Origin: an uncultured Chryseobacterium sp.
GTDB lineage: Bacteria > Bacteroidota > Bacteroidia > Flavobacteriales > Weeksellaceae
Reading direction: 5' to 3'
Assembly (NCBI GenBank): GCA_913776245.1
Contig: CAJYLO010000003.1
Coordinates: 91,996 to 155,995, forward strand
Length of the DNA: 64,000 bases
The notes below the pieces were generated by a model that saw only the letters and a program-made list of their open reading frames with translations, ran no database searches and had not been told where the DNA came from. This document shows, one piece after another, positions 23,433-32,572 of the stretch; the stretch's first letter is position 1; every line of letters begins with the position of its first letter. Made by a program: the position numbers and the translations under genes.

Positions 23433-24764
23433 ATGATGATCTTCAAACTCAAACCTGCACAGGAAAAATACCTTCAGTTATTATTAATTATCATTACCTA
23501 CATTATGATAATCCTTCGGTTCCTTCTGAACGAAAAAGGCCGGGTAAGCCCGGATTCTATCCGGTATATGAGGCAATCTGAAATTTTTCCTGTTATAGAC
23601 AATACAACTGCACCACTTGGCTATCCGCTAGCCATCAAATTTTTTACATTTTTTGAGCTGGATCATTTCTGGAGCAGTAAACTGATCGGGATTTTGGCTT
23701 TTACCATAATTCTGATTTTTGCCTACAGAAAAAAATTTTTCTTCAAAGAACTGATGATCATTTCTTCGTTATTCAGCTTTGTCAGTATTTTTTCTTATAC
23801 GATGAGCGAAGAGATGATTCTTCCTTTTGTAGTGGTCTATTTTTACATCGGAAGACAGATTATAAACCAAAAATATACTTTAGCAAAAGGCACTTTTTAC
23901 TTAAGCTTATGCCTGATTGCTATGATCAATATCCGCTATAGTGCACTATTTTTCTGTGGCGGAAATATTGTTTTCGGGCTGATGAATTTCCGGAAAAATT
24001 ATTGGAAAAGCTTTGTTTTGAGCGGGGTTATAGGAATCATATTTTATGGAATCTACAAGTTTACTTTTATTGATTACTTTAATGAAAAATACATTGATAC
24101 TTTTTTAGAAATAGGTCTTAAGCCTACATCTCAGCTTCTTTTAGAACTGTTCCAGGGAATGGCAACCACTTTCAACCCATTCATCCACATTGCAGATCCT
24201 AACGGCGGAATTATCAACTACGGAATTTATGGAATGGGTGTTTTAACTATTCTTGTAATGATTTTCCTATTCATCAAAATCAGACTTTCGGACACAGAAA
24301 GGTTTATTATAACCAGTTCATTAGCATGTATTGCCTTATCCTACTTCGTTCAGTATGTATATTCCGTCAATGCGATAGATTACCGACTGATGGCTCCTTT
24401 TTCCATTGGTATCTGGATGGTATTTTTCCGCAAGCTATTTAATGTTTTCGGCGCATTCACCTATACGATAGGATTTATAAGTCTTTTAATTGGTTTTGCA
24501 TTTACCTGGCTTTCAAAAGGCAATTACCTGGAAAACAGAAAAGCCATTACCGCTTTTCTGACACAAGAAAACCTGATGCACAGTAAACTGAAATTCTTCG
24601 TAAAAGATCAGGAAGATAATGACGGACAGACGGCAGAACTCATCAGCACGGTCAATCCGAACATTTATTTAACATTCAAAGCCGCAGATACATTAAAAAA
24701 TAATGTACTGACAAGATATAAAGTAGAGAAAAAAATCAACATCAAAAAAAATAAATATCAATAA
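23433..24764 (+). CDS. Polytopic membrane protein, GT-C glycosyltransferase-like
   Basis: The 443-residue protein has about ten hydrophobic helices. After the first helix an extracytoplasmic loop carries GRVSPDSIRYMRQSE, resembling the acidic first-loop motif of GT-C glycosyltransferases, which use polyprenyl-phosphate sugars. A soluble segment of about 70 residues ends the protein. No family is certain and no glycan gene cluster surrounds it. The start is ATG 23433 (MMIFKLKPAQ); the longer frame with a TTG start lies in the promoter. Confidence 0.7.
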   Translation: MMIFKLKPAQEKYLQLLLIIITYIMIILRFLLNEKGRVSPDSIRYMRQSEIFPVIDNTTAPLGYPLAIKFFTFFELDHFWSSKLIGILAFTIILIFAYRKKFFFKELMIISSLFSFVSIFSYTMSEEMILPFVVVYFYIGRQIINQKYTLAKGTFYLSLCLIAMINIRYSALFFCGGNIVFGLMNFRKNYWKSFVLSGVIGIIFYGIYKFTFIDYFNEKYIDTFLEIGLKPTSQLLLELFQGMATTFNPFIHIADPNGGIINYGIYGMGVLTILVMIFLFIKIRLSDTERFIITSSLACIALSYFVQYVYSVNAIDYRLMAPFSIGIWMVFFRKLFNVFGAFTYTIGFISLLIGFAFTWLSKGNYLENRKAITAFLTQENLMHSKLKFFVKDQEDNDGQTAELISTVNPNIYLTFKAADTLKNNVLTRYKVEKKINIKKNKYQ

Positions 24765-24783
24765 TTCTTTTAGGGATTTTTTC

Positions 24784-24822
24784 TATCTTTGAAAATCAGA
24801 GATCATAATCTTTCTCTGATTT
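24784..24822 (+). promoter_or_regulatory. -7 box followed at once by hairpin
   Basis: TATCTTTG (24784-24791) is an exact -7 box. The perfect 10-bp hairpin AAATCAGAGA (24793-24802) with TCTCTGATTT (24813-24822) follows after one base. The predicted mRNA of the small acidic protein would begin within or just before this hairpin, and the ATG is 18 nt behind it. Confidence 0.7.
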
Positions 24823-24840
24823 ATTTTAAAAATTTTTATT

Positions 24841-25080
24841 ATGAAATTACCAAAGTTTTTATTGGCCGACAATTCTGATTTTCCGGAAGATCTATTCGTA
24901 GTGCATACAGAATATCCTCGTTTTATCCTTAATGTAGAAGAAGAAGATGTGGAGTGGCTGGATGATCTTGAAGGTGACGATGAGGAAACCGTAGCTACAG
25001 AAGCTACTAAAGTTGTAGAAGAAGCCTTCAAATGGTGTGACGAAGAACTTGCAAAATACGACGACGAAGACGAAGAATAA
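24841..25080 (+). CDS. Small acidic protein, conserved hypothetical
   Basis: The 79-residue protein begins MKLPKFLLADNSDFPEDLFVVHTEYPRFILNV and continues into a region in which roughly half of the residues are D or E, ending DDEDEE. No known domain. From memory, close relatives of this size are general in Flavobacteriia. The strong promoter, leader hairpin and strong terminator suggest an abundant single-gene transcript. Function unknown. Confidence 0.8.
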   Translation: MKLPKFLLADNSDFPEDLFVVHTEYPRFILNVEEEDVEWLDDLEGDDEETVATEATKVVEEAFKWCDEELAKYDDEDEE

Positions 25081-25110
25081 AAAAAGAGCTCATTATTGAG
25101 CTCTTTTTTT
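25081..25110. terminator. Bidirectional terminator
   Basis: AAAAAGAGCTCA (25081-25092) pairs with TGAGCTCTTTTT (25097-25108), with T-runs on both strands. It lies between convergent genes. Confidence 0.92.
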
Positions 25111-25511
25111 TACTGCTTATTGAATTTCAGAAGCAAAAGATTATCCTTATAAAGTTCCAGTGTTGTTTCTGTTACAACATATTTATTAACCTTCGGAAGT
25201 ACTTCCAGATAGGCCGTTTCCGTGATCATATTATTGCACATTTTTCTCGTAGACCCAATGTTCTTCGCTGAAAAATTTCCGGCAGAAGTATCAATTGTGG
25301 CCTCAGAAAAATAATTATTGCAGCCTGCATTTCCGGAGATTCTGTTTTGCTCTATTACCAAGGTAGGTTTATTGGTGATATCATCCGCCAGAACCCACTG
25401 TGTACCTGTGATAGATGCCTGGCTTTTCCCCAGCTTATCGGTATTACCCAATCTGCTGGTACAGGAAACTACCGATACTGCCATTATAGATGTAAAAAAA
25501 AGTTTTTTCAT
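25110..25511 (-). CDS. META-domain lipoprotein (HslJ-like)
   Basis: The 133-residue protein has a lipoprotein signal (MKKLFFTSIMAVSVVSC, cysteine at 17) and a META/HslJ domain (TGTQWVLADDI, then RISGNAGCNNYFSEATID and MCNNMITETAYLEVLPKVNKY). The NxxxGxxGCNNY core is diagnostic. In E. coli HslJ is linked to heat shock and novobiocin tolerance; here it is probably a periplasm-facing outer-membrane lipoprotein. A consensus -7 box TATCTTTG lies on the minus strand at 25531-25538. Confidence 0.9.
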   Translation of the reverse strand: MKKLFFTSIMAVSVVSCTSRLGNTDKLGKSQASITGTQWVLADDITNKPTLVIEQNRISGNAGCNNYFSEATIDTSAGNFSAKNIGSTRKMCNNMITETAYLEVLPKVNKYVVTETTLELYKDNLLLLKFNKQ

Positions 25512-25530
25512 TACTGATAAAATTACATTT

Positions 25531-25538
25531 CAAAGATA
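25531..25538 (-). promoter_or_regulatory. -7 box of the META lipoprotein gene
   Basis: Plus-strand CAAAGATA reads TATCTTTG on the minus strand, 19 nt before the ATG. Confidence 0.7.
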
Positions 25539-25656
25539 AGATTTTCTTTTTTAACATAATATCAAGCTTACAAATTATAAAATTTGATTTTGATATGAAT
25601 CTTTATTATTAACATAATAATAATGAACCAGTTATAGTTTTACTGATTTAAAACCT

Positions 25657-25664
25657 TAATTTTG
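25657..25664 (+). promoter_or_regulatory. -7 box of the J/KTSC gene
   Basis: TAATTTTG is an exact TAnnTTTG match, with 22 nt to the ATG at 25687. Confidence 0.7.
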
Positions 25665-25686
25665 CACCCCGAAATTAGTATTTAAT

Positions 25687-26133
25687 ATGAAAAAAATTAC
25701 CGAGTACAGAAAACTTCTGGAGGTAGACAAAACCGCAACCCTTAAAGATCTTAAAAGCATCTACAGAAATATGATGAAGGAAACACATCCGGACAAATTC
25801 ATCAATGATGAAGCCGGAAAACTGGCAGCGGAGGAAAAAAGCAAATCTGTGATTGAAGCCTATCATTTTCTAGTGAGCATCAATGAAGAAACTCAGGAAA
25901 AATATAAAGAAGAATATACCGACACCATCTCCAATTCTATCATTGCAGATTTCTATCTTGAAAAATCCATATTGAAAGTCCAGCATCTGAACGGACAAAT
26001 GTTCGAATATATGGGTGTTCCAAGAAATACTTATATCAAAATGGTCAACTCAGATTCGCCAAGCCGTTTTGCCAGAAGACATATTTATGGTAATTATGTT
26101 TACAGAAAATCCGGAGAAGTAATGGCAGAATAA
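25687..26133 (+). CDS. J-domain-like and KTSC-domain protein
   Basis: The 148-residue protein fuses two small domains. Residues 1-70 look like a J-domain (EYRKLLEVDKTATLKDLKSIYRNMMKETHPDKF, with the HPD motif kept). Residues 85-142 form a KTSC domain (MGVPRNTYIKMVNSDSPSRFARRHIYGNYVYRK). HPD stimulates the ATPase of DnaK in J-proteins; KTSC domains are often fused to nucleic-acid-related modules and lack a fixed role. A chaperone-adaptor function is conceivable. Strong terminator behind. Confidence 0.85.
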   Translation: MKKITEYRKLLEVDKTATLKDLKSIYRNMMKETHPDKFINDEAGKLAAEEKSKSVIEAYHFLVSINEETQEKYKEEYTDTISNSIIADFYLEKSILKVQHLNGQMFEYMGVPRNTYIKMVNSDSPSRFARRHIYGNYVYRKSGEVMAE

Positions 26134-26157
26134 TTTCTGTTCCAAAAAAAAATCTAT

Positions 26158-26190
26158 TGAGACTTTCAGATTTTTCTGAGAGTCTTTTTT
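26158..26190 (+). terminator. Terminator of the J/KTSC gene
   Basis: AGACT...TCAGA (26160-26170) pairs with TCTGA...AGTCT (26175-26185), with one mismatch and T6. Confidence 0.88.
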
Positions 26191-26192
26191 AT

Positions 26193-26222
26193 CATAAAAA
26201 AGACAGCCCGAAGGCTGCCTAA
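26193..26222 (-). terminator. Terminator of the RND efflux operon
   Basis: On the minus strand GGCAGCC and GGGCTGTC form a GC-rich stem around TTC, followed by T6 (plus strand A-run at 26195-26200). Confidence 0.85.
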
Positions 26223-26244
26223 AGTGTATAATAAATAATTGAGA

Positions 26245-29200
26245 TTAATCTACGTGTTTCGGTGTGTAACCGTCTTCGCTCAGTTCTTTGTGAACATAGT
26301 CTGCTTTCATTTCGGCTTCATAATCAATCTTTTCGCCCATTTTAGTTCCAAATAATCTGTTAATCAACCTCCTTATGAAGTTAATGAATGATTCCATTAA
26401 TGAATAAACCACCGGCACAATAATCAAGGTAAGGAATAGTGATGATGTCAAACCGCCGATAACTACCCAGGCCAGACCTTTGTTCATCTCTGCTCCTGCT
26501 CCACTTGCCAACGCAATCGGCAACATCCCGAAAATCATCGCAATCGTAGTCATCAGGATCGGACGGAGACGCGCGTGATTGGCCTGAACCAATGCATCGT
26601 GCGTATTAGCACCCGCTGCTTTTCGCATGTTGGTAAAGTCCACAATCAGGATCGCATTCTTTGCCACGAGACCAATCAACATAATCATACCGAGCATCGT
26701 AAAGATATTTAAAGAGTTTCCTGTCAATGCCAGGATCAACATTACTCCGATCAAGGCCAGCGGAATCGAGAACAGTACGACAAACGGATGTATAAAACTG
26801 TCATAAAGTGACACCATCACCAGGTAAACCAAAATAATAGCCGCAAATAAAGCAATACCTAAAGTACCGAAGCCTTCGGTCTGGTTTTCCATATCACCGC
26901 TCCAGATGTACTCTACACCAGCAGGCTTAGTTTTTTCATTGTTCATAAACATGGCTGCCCATTCATTAGCAACGTCACCAACCGGACGACCTACCACTTT
27001 TGATTTTACTTTTACAGAAGGTGCTTTATCTCGACGTTCCAGCAAACTCGGACCGGAACCCATTTTAACTTGAGCAAATTGACTTAGCCTGATCTGCTCT
27101 CCTTTTGGATTGGTAAATATCAGATTTTTAACATCATCAATGGATTGCCTGTTGTAATCTCCAAAACGGATGTTGATGTCATATTCATATTCACCGGCAC
27201 GGAATTTCCCATCTGTATTTCCGTTGAATGCTGTCTGCATTGTTTGCCCAACGCTGGAAAGATTCAGTCCCAAAGCGGACATCTTATCTCTGTCAATATT
27301 CACCTGAACCTCCGGATTTCCTGTATCGGTGGATAATTCCGCATCTACAGCTCCCGGCACTTTTTTCAATAATGCGAGAATCCGGTTAGCTTCTTTGTTC
27401 GCTGTTGCATTGTCCTGAGCCGTTACTACCAATTCGATAGGTGCATTGTCCGCTCCCATCAGACCGATTGGTGCTGTTTTAAATTCAACACCGGTGAATT
27501 TTTCGGCCAACGCTCTTTTGATTTTGGCTGATTTGATATCGGTACTTTCGGAACGTTCGGATTTGTCTGTCAAAATTACCTGGATCTCCGATTGGTAAAG
27601 TGTTGCCTGTGCACCACCAAAACCGGTAGATTGCTGACCAACTGTCGTAATCAAATCCACAACATCTTTGTCATTTCTAAGGAATCTCTCAACCTCAAGA
27701 GTCACCTGATTGGTTTTCTCAACTGATGCATCTTTCGGTAATTCCATCTGAACCAGGAACTGACCTCTGTCCATTTTCGGGAAGAATTCTCCACCAATGA
27801 AACCAAATGCCACTAACATAAATGAGCCTATCAGAACAAGAAAAGTTACAATAACTGTCATTATTCTTCTTAAAGTCGTTTTCAGACACCATTCCAGGAT
27901 TCCTGTAATCCAGTGCGTGAATTTGTCCAATTGTTTCTCGAACCAAAGAATGAATTTTTCAAAAGGATTTTTCCCGGTAAGATGAACCAGTTTCCCAAAT
28001 CTTGAAGATAACCAAGGAATAATTGTGAACGATGCCAACAATGAAAATAATGTTGCAATAACCACCGTGACGCAGAATTGTGCCAGGATATTTGCCACCA
28101 AACCTGTACTCATCGCAATCGGAAGGAATACAACCACAATTACCAATGTGATGGCGGAAACCGTAAATCCAATCTCTGCGGCACCATCGTAAGCGGCACG
28201 GATCCGGCTTTTTCCCATCTCCATGTGCCGGTAAACGTTTTCCAGAACCACAATCGCATCATCCACAAGAATACCAACTACCAATGATAGTCCAAGTAAA
28301 CTCATTAAGTTCAATGTGTAACCCATCAGATTCATCCCGATGAAAGTTGCAATCAATGAGACCGGAATGGAAACCATTACAATAAAGGCATTTCTGATAT
28401 TATGAAGGAATAACAACATCACTACAGCCACCAGAATAATCGCCAGGAACAAGTCAAAAATAACGTGATTCGCAGCTTCCAAAGTAAAGTCTGTACTGTC
28501 ATCCACAATTTTAACTTTAACGCCCTGAGCAGCATAATTTTTCATAACCTCATCCACCGTTTTTGTAATGCTTTCCGATACAGAAACTGCGTTGGCATCC
28601 GATTGTTTCTTGATTTGCATCAAAATCGTCGGTAACTGGTTGAATCTTGCCACTTTTTCCACATCTTTCTGGGAATCGAAAACCGTGGCAATATCAGACA
28701 ATCTTACCTGAGCTCCGTTTTTGGAAGAAATTACTAGATTGTTCAGTTCCGCAACGGATTTATATTTTCCTTCTAATCGGATTGTAGATTTTGAAGTTCT
28801 TGTTTTCAAAGCACCCGTCGGGAAGTCAAGGTTAGAGGAAAGGATAGCCTGCTGAACATCAGAAATTGCCAAACCGTAACCCTGAAGTTTTTTCTCATCA
28901 AGATTCACCTGAATCTCTCTCTCCTGACCACCAATCAGATCTACCTGAGCAACACCATTCACACGGGAAAAAATAGGCTCAATCTTTTTATCCAGAAGAT
29001 CGTAAAGTTGCTTGTTATTCATTTTATCACTGGAAATACTCATCGTGATAATCGGTAGATCATCCAGAGAGAACTTATTCAGTGAGGGTGTTTTTGCATC
29101 ATCCGGAAGGTCTGCAAGAACCGCGTTAACCTTACGCTGTGCATCATTCAGTGCATAATTGACATCGGCACCGGCATTCAGCTGAACCATAATCACCGAG

Positions 29201-29463
29201 AGACTTTCATAGGAAGAAGCTTCCACTTTTTTCACATTCTCAAGAGAACCTACTGCGTCTTCAATCTTTCTGGTAACCGAGGTTTCCACCTCACTTGGCG
29301 ACGCTCCGGGATATACCGTGGAAATCGTCACCATATTGGTTTCAAATTTCGGGATCAATTCGTACCCCATCATAGAGTAACTCAACAGACCTCCCAGCGT
29401 CAGAATCGTAAATAATACGATCACCAACGACGGTCTTTTAATAGATATTTCTGCTAACTTCAT
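26245..29463 (-). CDS. RND-type efflux pump permease (HAE1/AcrB-like)
   Basis: The 1072-residue inner-membrane protein has the RND layout: TM1 (15-33), a periplasmic porter/docking loop, TM2-6 (about 340-480, with the GILVDDAIVVLENV proton-relay segment carrying the Asp pair), TM7 (about 540), a second periplasmic loop and TM8-12 (870-1035, with GLVAKNAILIVDF). It exports drugs or other amphiphiles by proton antiport. It is 6 nt behind the membrane fusion gene, the last gene of the TetR-TolC-MFP-RND operon. Confidence 0.95.
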   Translation of the reverse strand: MKLAEISIKRPSLVIVLFTILTLGGLLSYSMMGYELIPKFETNMVTISTVYPGASPSEVETSVTRKIEDAVGSLENVKKVEASSYESLSVIMVQLNAGADVNYALNDAQRKVNAVLADLPDDAKTPSLNKFSLDDLPIITMSISSDKMNNKQLYDLLDKKIEPIFSRVNGVAQVDLIGGQEREIQVNLDEKKLQGYGLAISDVQQAILSSNLDFPTGALKTRTSKSTIRLEGKYKSVAELNNLVISSKNGAQVRLSDIATVFDSQKDVEKVARFNQLPTILMQIKKQSDANAVSVSESITKTVDEVMKNYAAQGVKVKIVDDSTDFTLEAANHVIFDLFLAIILVAVVMLLFLHNIRNAFIVMVSIPVSLIATFIGMNLMGYTLNLMSLLGLSLVVGILVDDAIVVLENVYRHMEMGKSRIRAAYDGAAEIGFTVSAITLVIVVVFLPIAMSTGLVANILAQFCVTVVIATLFSLLASFTIIPWLSSRFGKLVHLTGKNPFEKFILWFEKQLDKFTHWITGILEWCLKTTLRRIMTVIVTFLVLIGSFMLVAFGFIGGEFFPKMDRGQFLVQMELPKDASVEKTNQVTLEVERFLRNDKDVVDLITTVGQQSTGFGGAQATLYQSEIQVILTDKSERSESTDIKSAKIKRALAEKFTGVEFKTAPIGLMGADNAPIELVVTAQDNATANKEANRILALLKKVPGAVDAELSTDTGNPEVQVNIDRDKMSALGLNLSSVGQTMQTAFNGNTDGKFRAGEYEYDINIRFGDYNRQSIDDVKNLIFTNPKGEQIRLSQFAQVKMGSGPSLLERRDKAPSVKVKSKVVGRPVGDVANEWAAMFMNNEKTKPAGVEYIWSGDMENQTEGFGTLGIALFAAIILVYLVMVSLYDSFIHPFVVLFSIPLALIGVMLILALTGNSLNIFTMLGMIMLIGLVAKNAILIVDFTNMRKAAGANTHDALVQANHARLRPILMTTIAMIFGMLPIALASGAGAEMNKGLAWVVIGGLTSSLFLTLIIVPVVYSLMESFINFIRRLINRLFGTKMGEKIDYEAEMKADYVHKELSEDGYTPKHVD

Positions 29464-29469
29464 CTTGTG

Positions 29470-30531
29470 CTACTTTACGATATTGATTTTTGAACCGTTA
29501 TCCAGGTTGATTTGTCCGCTGGTAATCACCTGCTCATCGCCATTAAGGCCGCTCAGGATCTGAACTTTATCTCCATAAACCTTTCCGGTTGTCACTTTTA
29601 TTAATTTGGCCGTTCCGTTATTAACAATGAAAAGCTGACCTGAGCTTACACCGTTTACAAAAGCTTCTGCCGGAACTGTCAGCATATTCTGGGTTTCTGC
29701 ACCGTGATTGGTTTTGAAAAGTGCCGTTGCATACATACCGGCTTTCAGGTTTCCTCTGTTCTGAACTTCTATTTCCACCGGGAAATTGAGAGAAGCATCA
29801 CTTTTCGGCGCAATAAATGTTATTCTTCCCGTGAATTTTTCATCAGGTAAAACATTAACATTGATATCGACTTCCTGCCCGATCTGGATTCTGCCAACCT
29901 GGCTTTCATCAACAAGAACAGAAAGCTTCAACGAATTGATATTGACAATTTCGAATAAAGCGGTTCCGGTTGAAACCACCATTCCCGGCTCCACCATTTT
30001 TTTGTTAATCATCCCGCTGATTCCGGCTCTCACGCTGGTATCATTGACTCTTACGCCCTGTGCTCTTACTGCTGATTGTGCATTTTTAAGCTGAAGTCTT
30101 GAGTTATCCAGCTGCTGTTTTGTCACACCACCTGTTTTGTAAGCATTCTCGTAACGCTGGTTATCAATAATGGCATTTTGCAAATTATTCTGAGCCTGGG
30201 TCACATCTACTTCGATCGCATCTCTTTTAATGGTTGCTAAAACCTGACCGGCTGCAACTCTTGAGCCTTCTTTTACATAAACATTAACCACTCTTCCGGC
30301 AATATCCGCCGACTGGTTAGATTCCTGCTTCGGGATGAATGTTCCGTTTGCCGAATAATCCGTATCAATATCTTGTCTGGAAACCGTTACCACATTCACA
30401 TTGATTTTGTCAACCTGCTTGGCTACTTCTTTTACCTCAGCTTCCTGCTTTTTCTTGTTATCAACAATTTTGTAAGCAGCCAGACCAACCAGAACTGCTG
30501 CAACGATGATATATATTAAAGTTTTTTTCAT
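29470..30531 (-). CDS. RND efflux periplasmic adaptor (membrane fusion protein)
   Basis: The 353-residue protein has an N-terminal membrane anchor (residues 4-22) and HlyD/AcrA-type order: a barrel-sandwich lipoyl half (GRVVNVYVKEGSRVAAGQVLATI), a coiled-coil hairpin (QAQNNLQNAIIDNQRYENAYKTGGVTKQQLDNSRLQLKNAQ region), the second lipoyl half (AGISGMINKKMVEPGMVV) and a beta-barrel (VLPDEKFTGRITFIAPKSD). It joins the RND pump to the TolC channel. Confidence 0.95.
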   Translation of the reverse strand: MKKTLIYIIVAAVLVGLAAYKIVDNKKKQEAEVKEVAKQVDKINVNVVTVSRQDIDTDYSANGTFIPKQESNQSADIAGRVVNVYVKEGSRVAAGQVLATIKRDAIEVDVTQAQNNLQNAIIDNQRYENAYKTGGVTKQQLDNSRLQLKNAQSAVRAQGVRVNDTSVRAGISGMINKKMVEPGMVVSTGTALFEIVNINSLKLSVLVDESQVGRIQIGQEVDINVNVLPDEKFTGRITFIAPKSDASLNFPVEIEVQNRGNLKAGMYATALFKTNHGAETQNMLTVPAEAFVNGVSSGQLFIVNNGTAKLIKVTTGKVYGDKVQILSGLNGDEQVITSGQINLDNGSKINIVK

Positions 30532-30553
30532 TTGGAATATTTATTTTCGTAGT

Positions 30554-31891
30554 TTATTTTAAATAAGTTTTAAGTTCACCTTTTGATTTGTAGTACTGAA
30601 CTTCGGCAATTTTATAATCCAAAATGGCATTGGTATAATTATTTTTAGCCTGGACTAAGGAGTTTTCCGCATCCAAAAGGTCAGTAAGTGTTGCCAGCCC
30701 GTATTGGTAGTTACTTCTTGTATTGGCAAGAACATCCTCAGCAAGTGTTACGTTAGCTTTCTGATTTTCCAAAGTGGAAAGGCTGTTTTCAATTTGCGAT
30801 TTGGCATTCTGATAAGCCAGATCTAAACTAAGCTTGGTTTCCTGAATGTCAAGATTGATTTTATCCAGATCGATCTGAGCCTGCTGAACTTTTGATTTGG
30901 TAGCAAATCCATTGAAAATCGGAATATTGATGCCTAAGCCAATTGCTGAATAATCGGACCACATAACTCCTTTGGAGCTTCCATTAACTAAGGGAAATTT
31001 TTCTCCCATTCCCTGCCAGTTATAATTTGCAGTAAGATTAATTGTAGGATAATAAGCAGCCTCGGTTGCTTTTTTATTATACTCCAGGAGTTCTTTATTT
31101 TTAAGCAAAACTTTGACTTCGGTTCTGTTATCAGCACTAAGCGTATTTTCCAGAAGATGCGGTGTGATTTCCATATCTTCCTTTACCAGCTGGATATCTT
31201 TCTCAATCGGCATTCCCATATAAAACTTAAGTGCATTTTTTGCCTGGGTCACACCGTTTTTAGTCTGCTTGATATTGGTTTCTATATTGGTAAGATTAAC
31301 ATTGGTTCTGTCAAGATCGATTTTCTTTGCCAGACCGTTGTCAAACAAACTTTTTATAACATTTCTGACTTTTTCCGTGCTTGCGTAGCTGCTTTCGAGC
31401 GTTTCCTGATTTTGTTCCACAGTAAAAACCTGGAAATAAGCGTTGGAAACTCTTTCAATGATCTGCTCATCCGTAAGATCGGCATTGAGCTGGTAAAATT
31501 CTTTGGTAGATTTTGCGGCCTTCAACCCGATAAAAACCTGCTGATTAAACAAAGCTTGTTGCAGCTGAACACCTGCAATTGCAACCCAAGGCTGACCCAT
31601 TTTGAAAGTTTGACCAGCAAGCACAATCTCCTGAATAATAGGATTATAAGTCAGATTCGCTGTTCCATTGATTTTTGGAAGAGCACCGGCTTTAGCTTCT
31701 GCAATTTTGTAATCTGCATTGGTCACCTCCAGTTTAGCTTTCAGCGCATCTGTTTTGTTTTGCAACGCATATTCTATCGCTTGCTTCAAAGTTACAGTCT
31801 GCTGTGCAAAAACTGAAGAAAAGCCGAAAATCATAAGCACTGCCGACAAACCTTTTTTCAGCCTGCTTGCAGTTATACGTTTTCTATTCAT
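30554..31891 (-). CDS. TolC family outer membrane efflux protein
   Basis: The 445-residue protein has a signal peptide (GLSAVLMIFGFSSVFAQ) and two repeated OEP halves. Each has long helices and a strand pair, for example ALQNKTDALKAKLEVTNADYKIAEAKAGALPKI and YQNAKSQIENSLSTLENQKANVTLAEDVLANTRSNYQYGLATLTDLLDAENSL. It forms the outer-membrane channel of the efflux system. The gap of 22 nt to the adaptor gene indicates one transcript. Confidence 0.94.
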   Translation of the reverse strand: MNRKRITASRLKKGLSAVLMIFGFSSVFAQQTVTLKQAIEYALQNKTDALKAKLEVTNADYKIAEAKAGALPKINGTANLTYNPIIQEIVLAGQTFKMGQPWVAIAGVQLQQALFNQQVFIGLKAAKSTKEFYQLNADLTDEQIIERVSNAYFQVFTVEQNQETLESSYASTEKVRNVIKSLFDNGLAKKIDLDRTNVNLTNIETNIKQTKNGVTQAKNALKFYMGMPIEKDIQLVKEDMEITPHLLENTLSADNRTEVKVLLKNKELLEYNKKATEAAYYPTINLTANYNWQGMGEKFPLVNGSSKGVMWSDYSAIGLGINIPIFNGFATKSKVQQAQIDLDKINLDIQETKLSLDLAYQNAKSQIENSLSTLENQKANVTLAEDVLANTRSNYQYGLATLTDLLDAENSLVQAKNNYTNAILDYKIAEVQYYKSKGELKTYLK

Positions 31892-31974
31892 AATTTATTA
31901 TAAGTTTATTTTTAATTTTTTATGCTTTAGTTTTAATGAACGAATCCAAAAAGAAAATACTTTATATTAATGAT

Positions 31975-32568
31975 TTAATTTTTGAAAAGCATTTTCAGGA
32001 TGATGTCTTTTCGGTCTGCAATCAGCCTGTCGAATTCTTTATCATTAATCATCATATTTTCCATTATCAATGGCCTCACCGCACTTGGAAAAACCAATAA
32101 CGATATCATATTCAGGATAAACTGCATTGGCTCCATTTTCTCGATATTGCCCGCCTTCATTTCATTTTCGATGTCATTATAAAGTTTTTTGAGATCCGCT
32201 TCTTCCACATCTCGTTTATGACAGCTTCCGTTGTTGATCTGTGAGACAATATAGGTTTCCAGATACGGATATTTTAAACTGGTCTGAAGACTTTCACTGA
32301 TGAATTGAGATATTTTTTCTTTGAAGCTAAGATCAGATCTCATAATGACTTCGGACTTTTCCTTTTCCACTTTGTGAGCCTCATCAAAAACAATCTGAAC
32401 AAGATTATCTCTTGATCTGAAATAATAATTAATCAATGTCCTGTTTACACCAGCTTCATCTGCAATCTCCTGAGTGGTAGCAGCAAAACGTCCCTGAACA
32501 AAGAAAAGATTTTTGGTTGTTTCTTTTATAAGCTCCTGAGTGTGGTCTTTTTTTGATAGGTTTGACAT
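31975..32568 (-). CDS. TetR/AcrR family regulator of the efflux operon
   Basis: The 197-residue protein from MSNLSKKDHTQ has an N-terminal HTH (RFAATTQEIADEAGVNRTLINYYFRSRDNLV, residues 29-59) and a variable ligand-binding C-terminal domain. The open frame extends 21 codons upstream, but that part overlaps the operator region and has no family match. It lies 83 nt before tolC and is the first gene of the efflux operon, whose repressor it presumably is. Its own promoter is flanked by inverted copies of a TTAAACAATTTTG element. Confidence 0.92.
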   Translation of the reverse strand: MSNLSKKDHTQELIKETTKNLFFVQGRFAATTQEIADEAGVNRTLINYYFRSRDNLVQIVFDEAHKVEKEKSEVIMRSDLSFKEKISQFISESLQTSLKYPYLETYIVSQINNGSCHKRDVEEADLKKLYNDIENEMKAGNIEKMEPMQFILNMISLLVFPSAVRPLIMENMMINDKEFDRLIADRKDIILKMLFKN

Positions 32569-32572
32569 TTTT

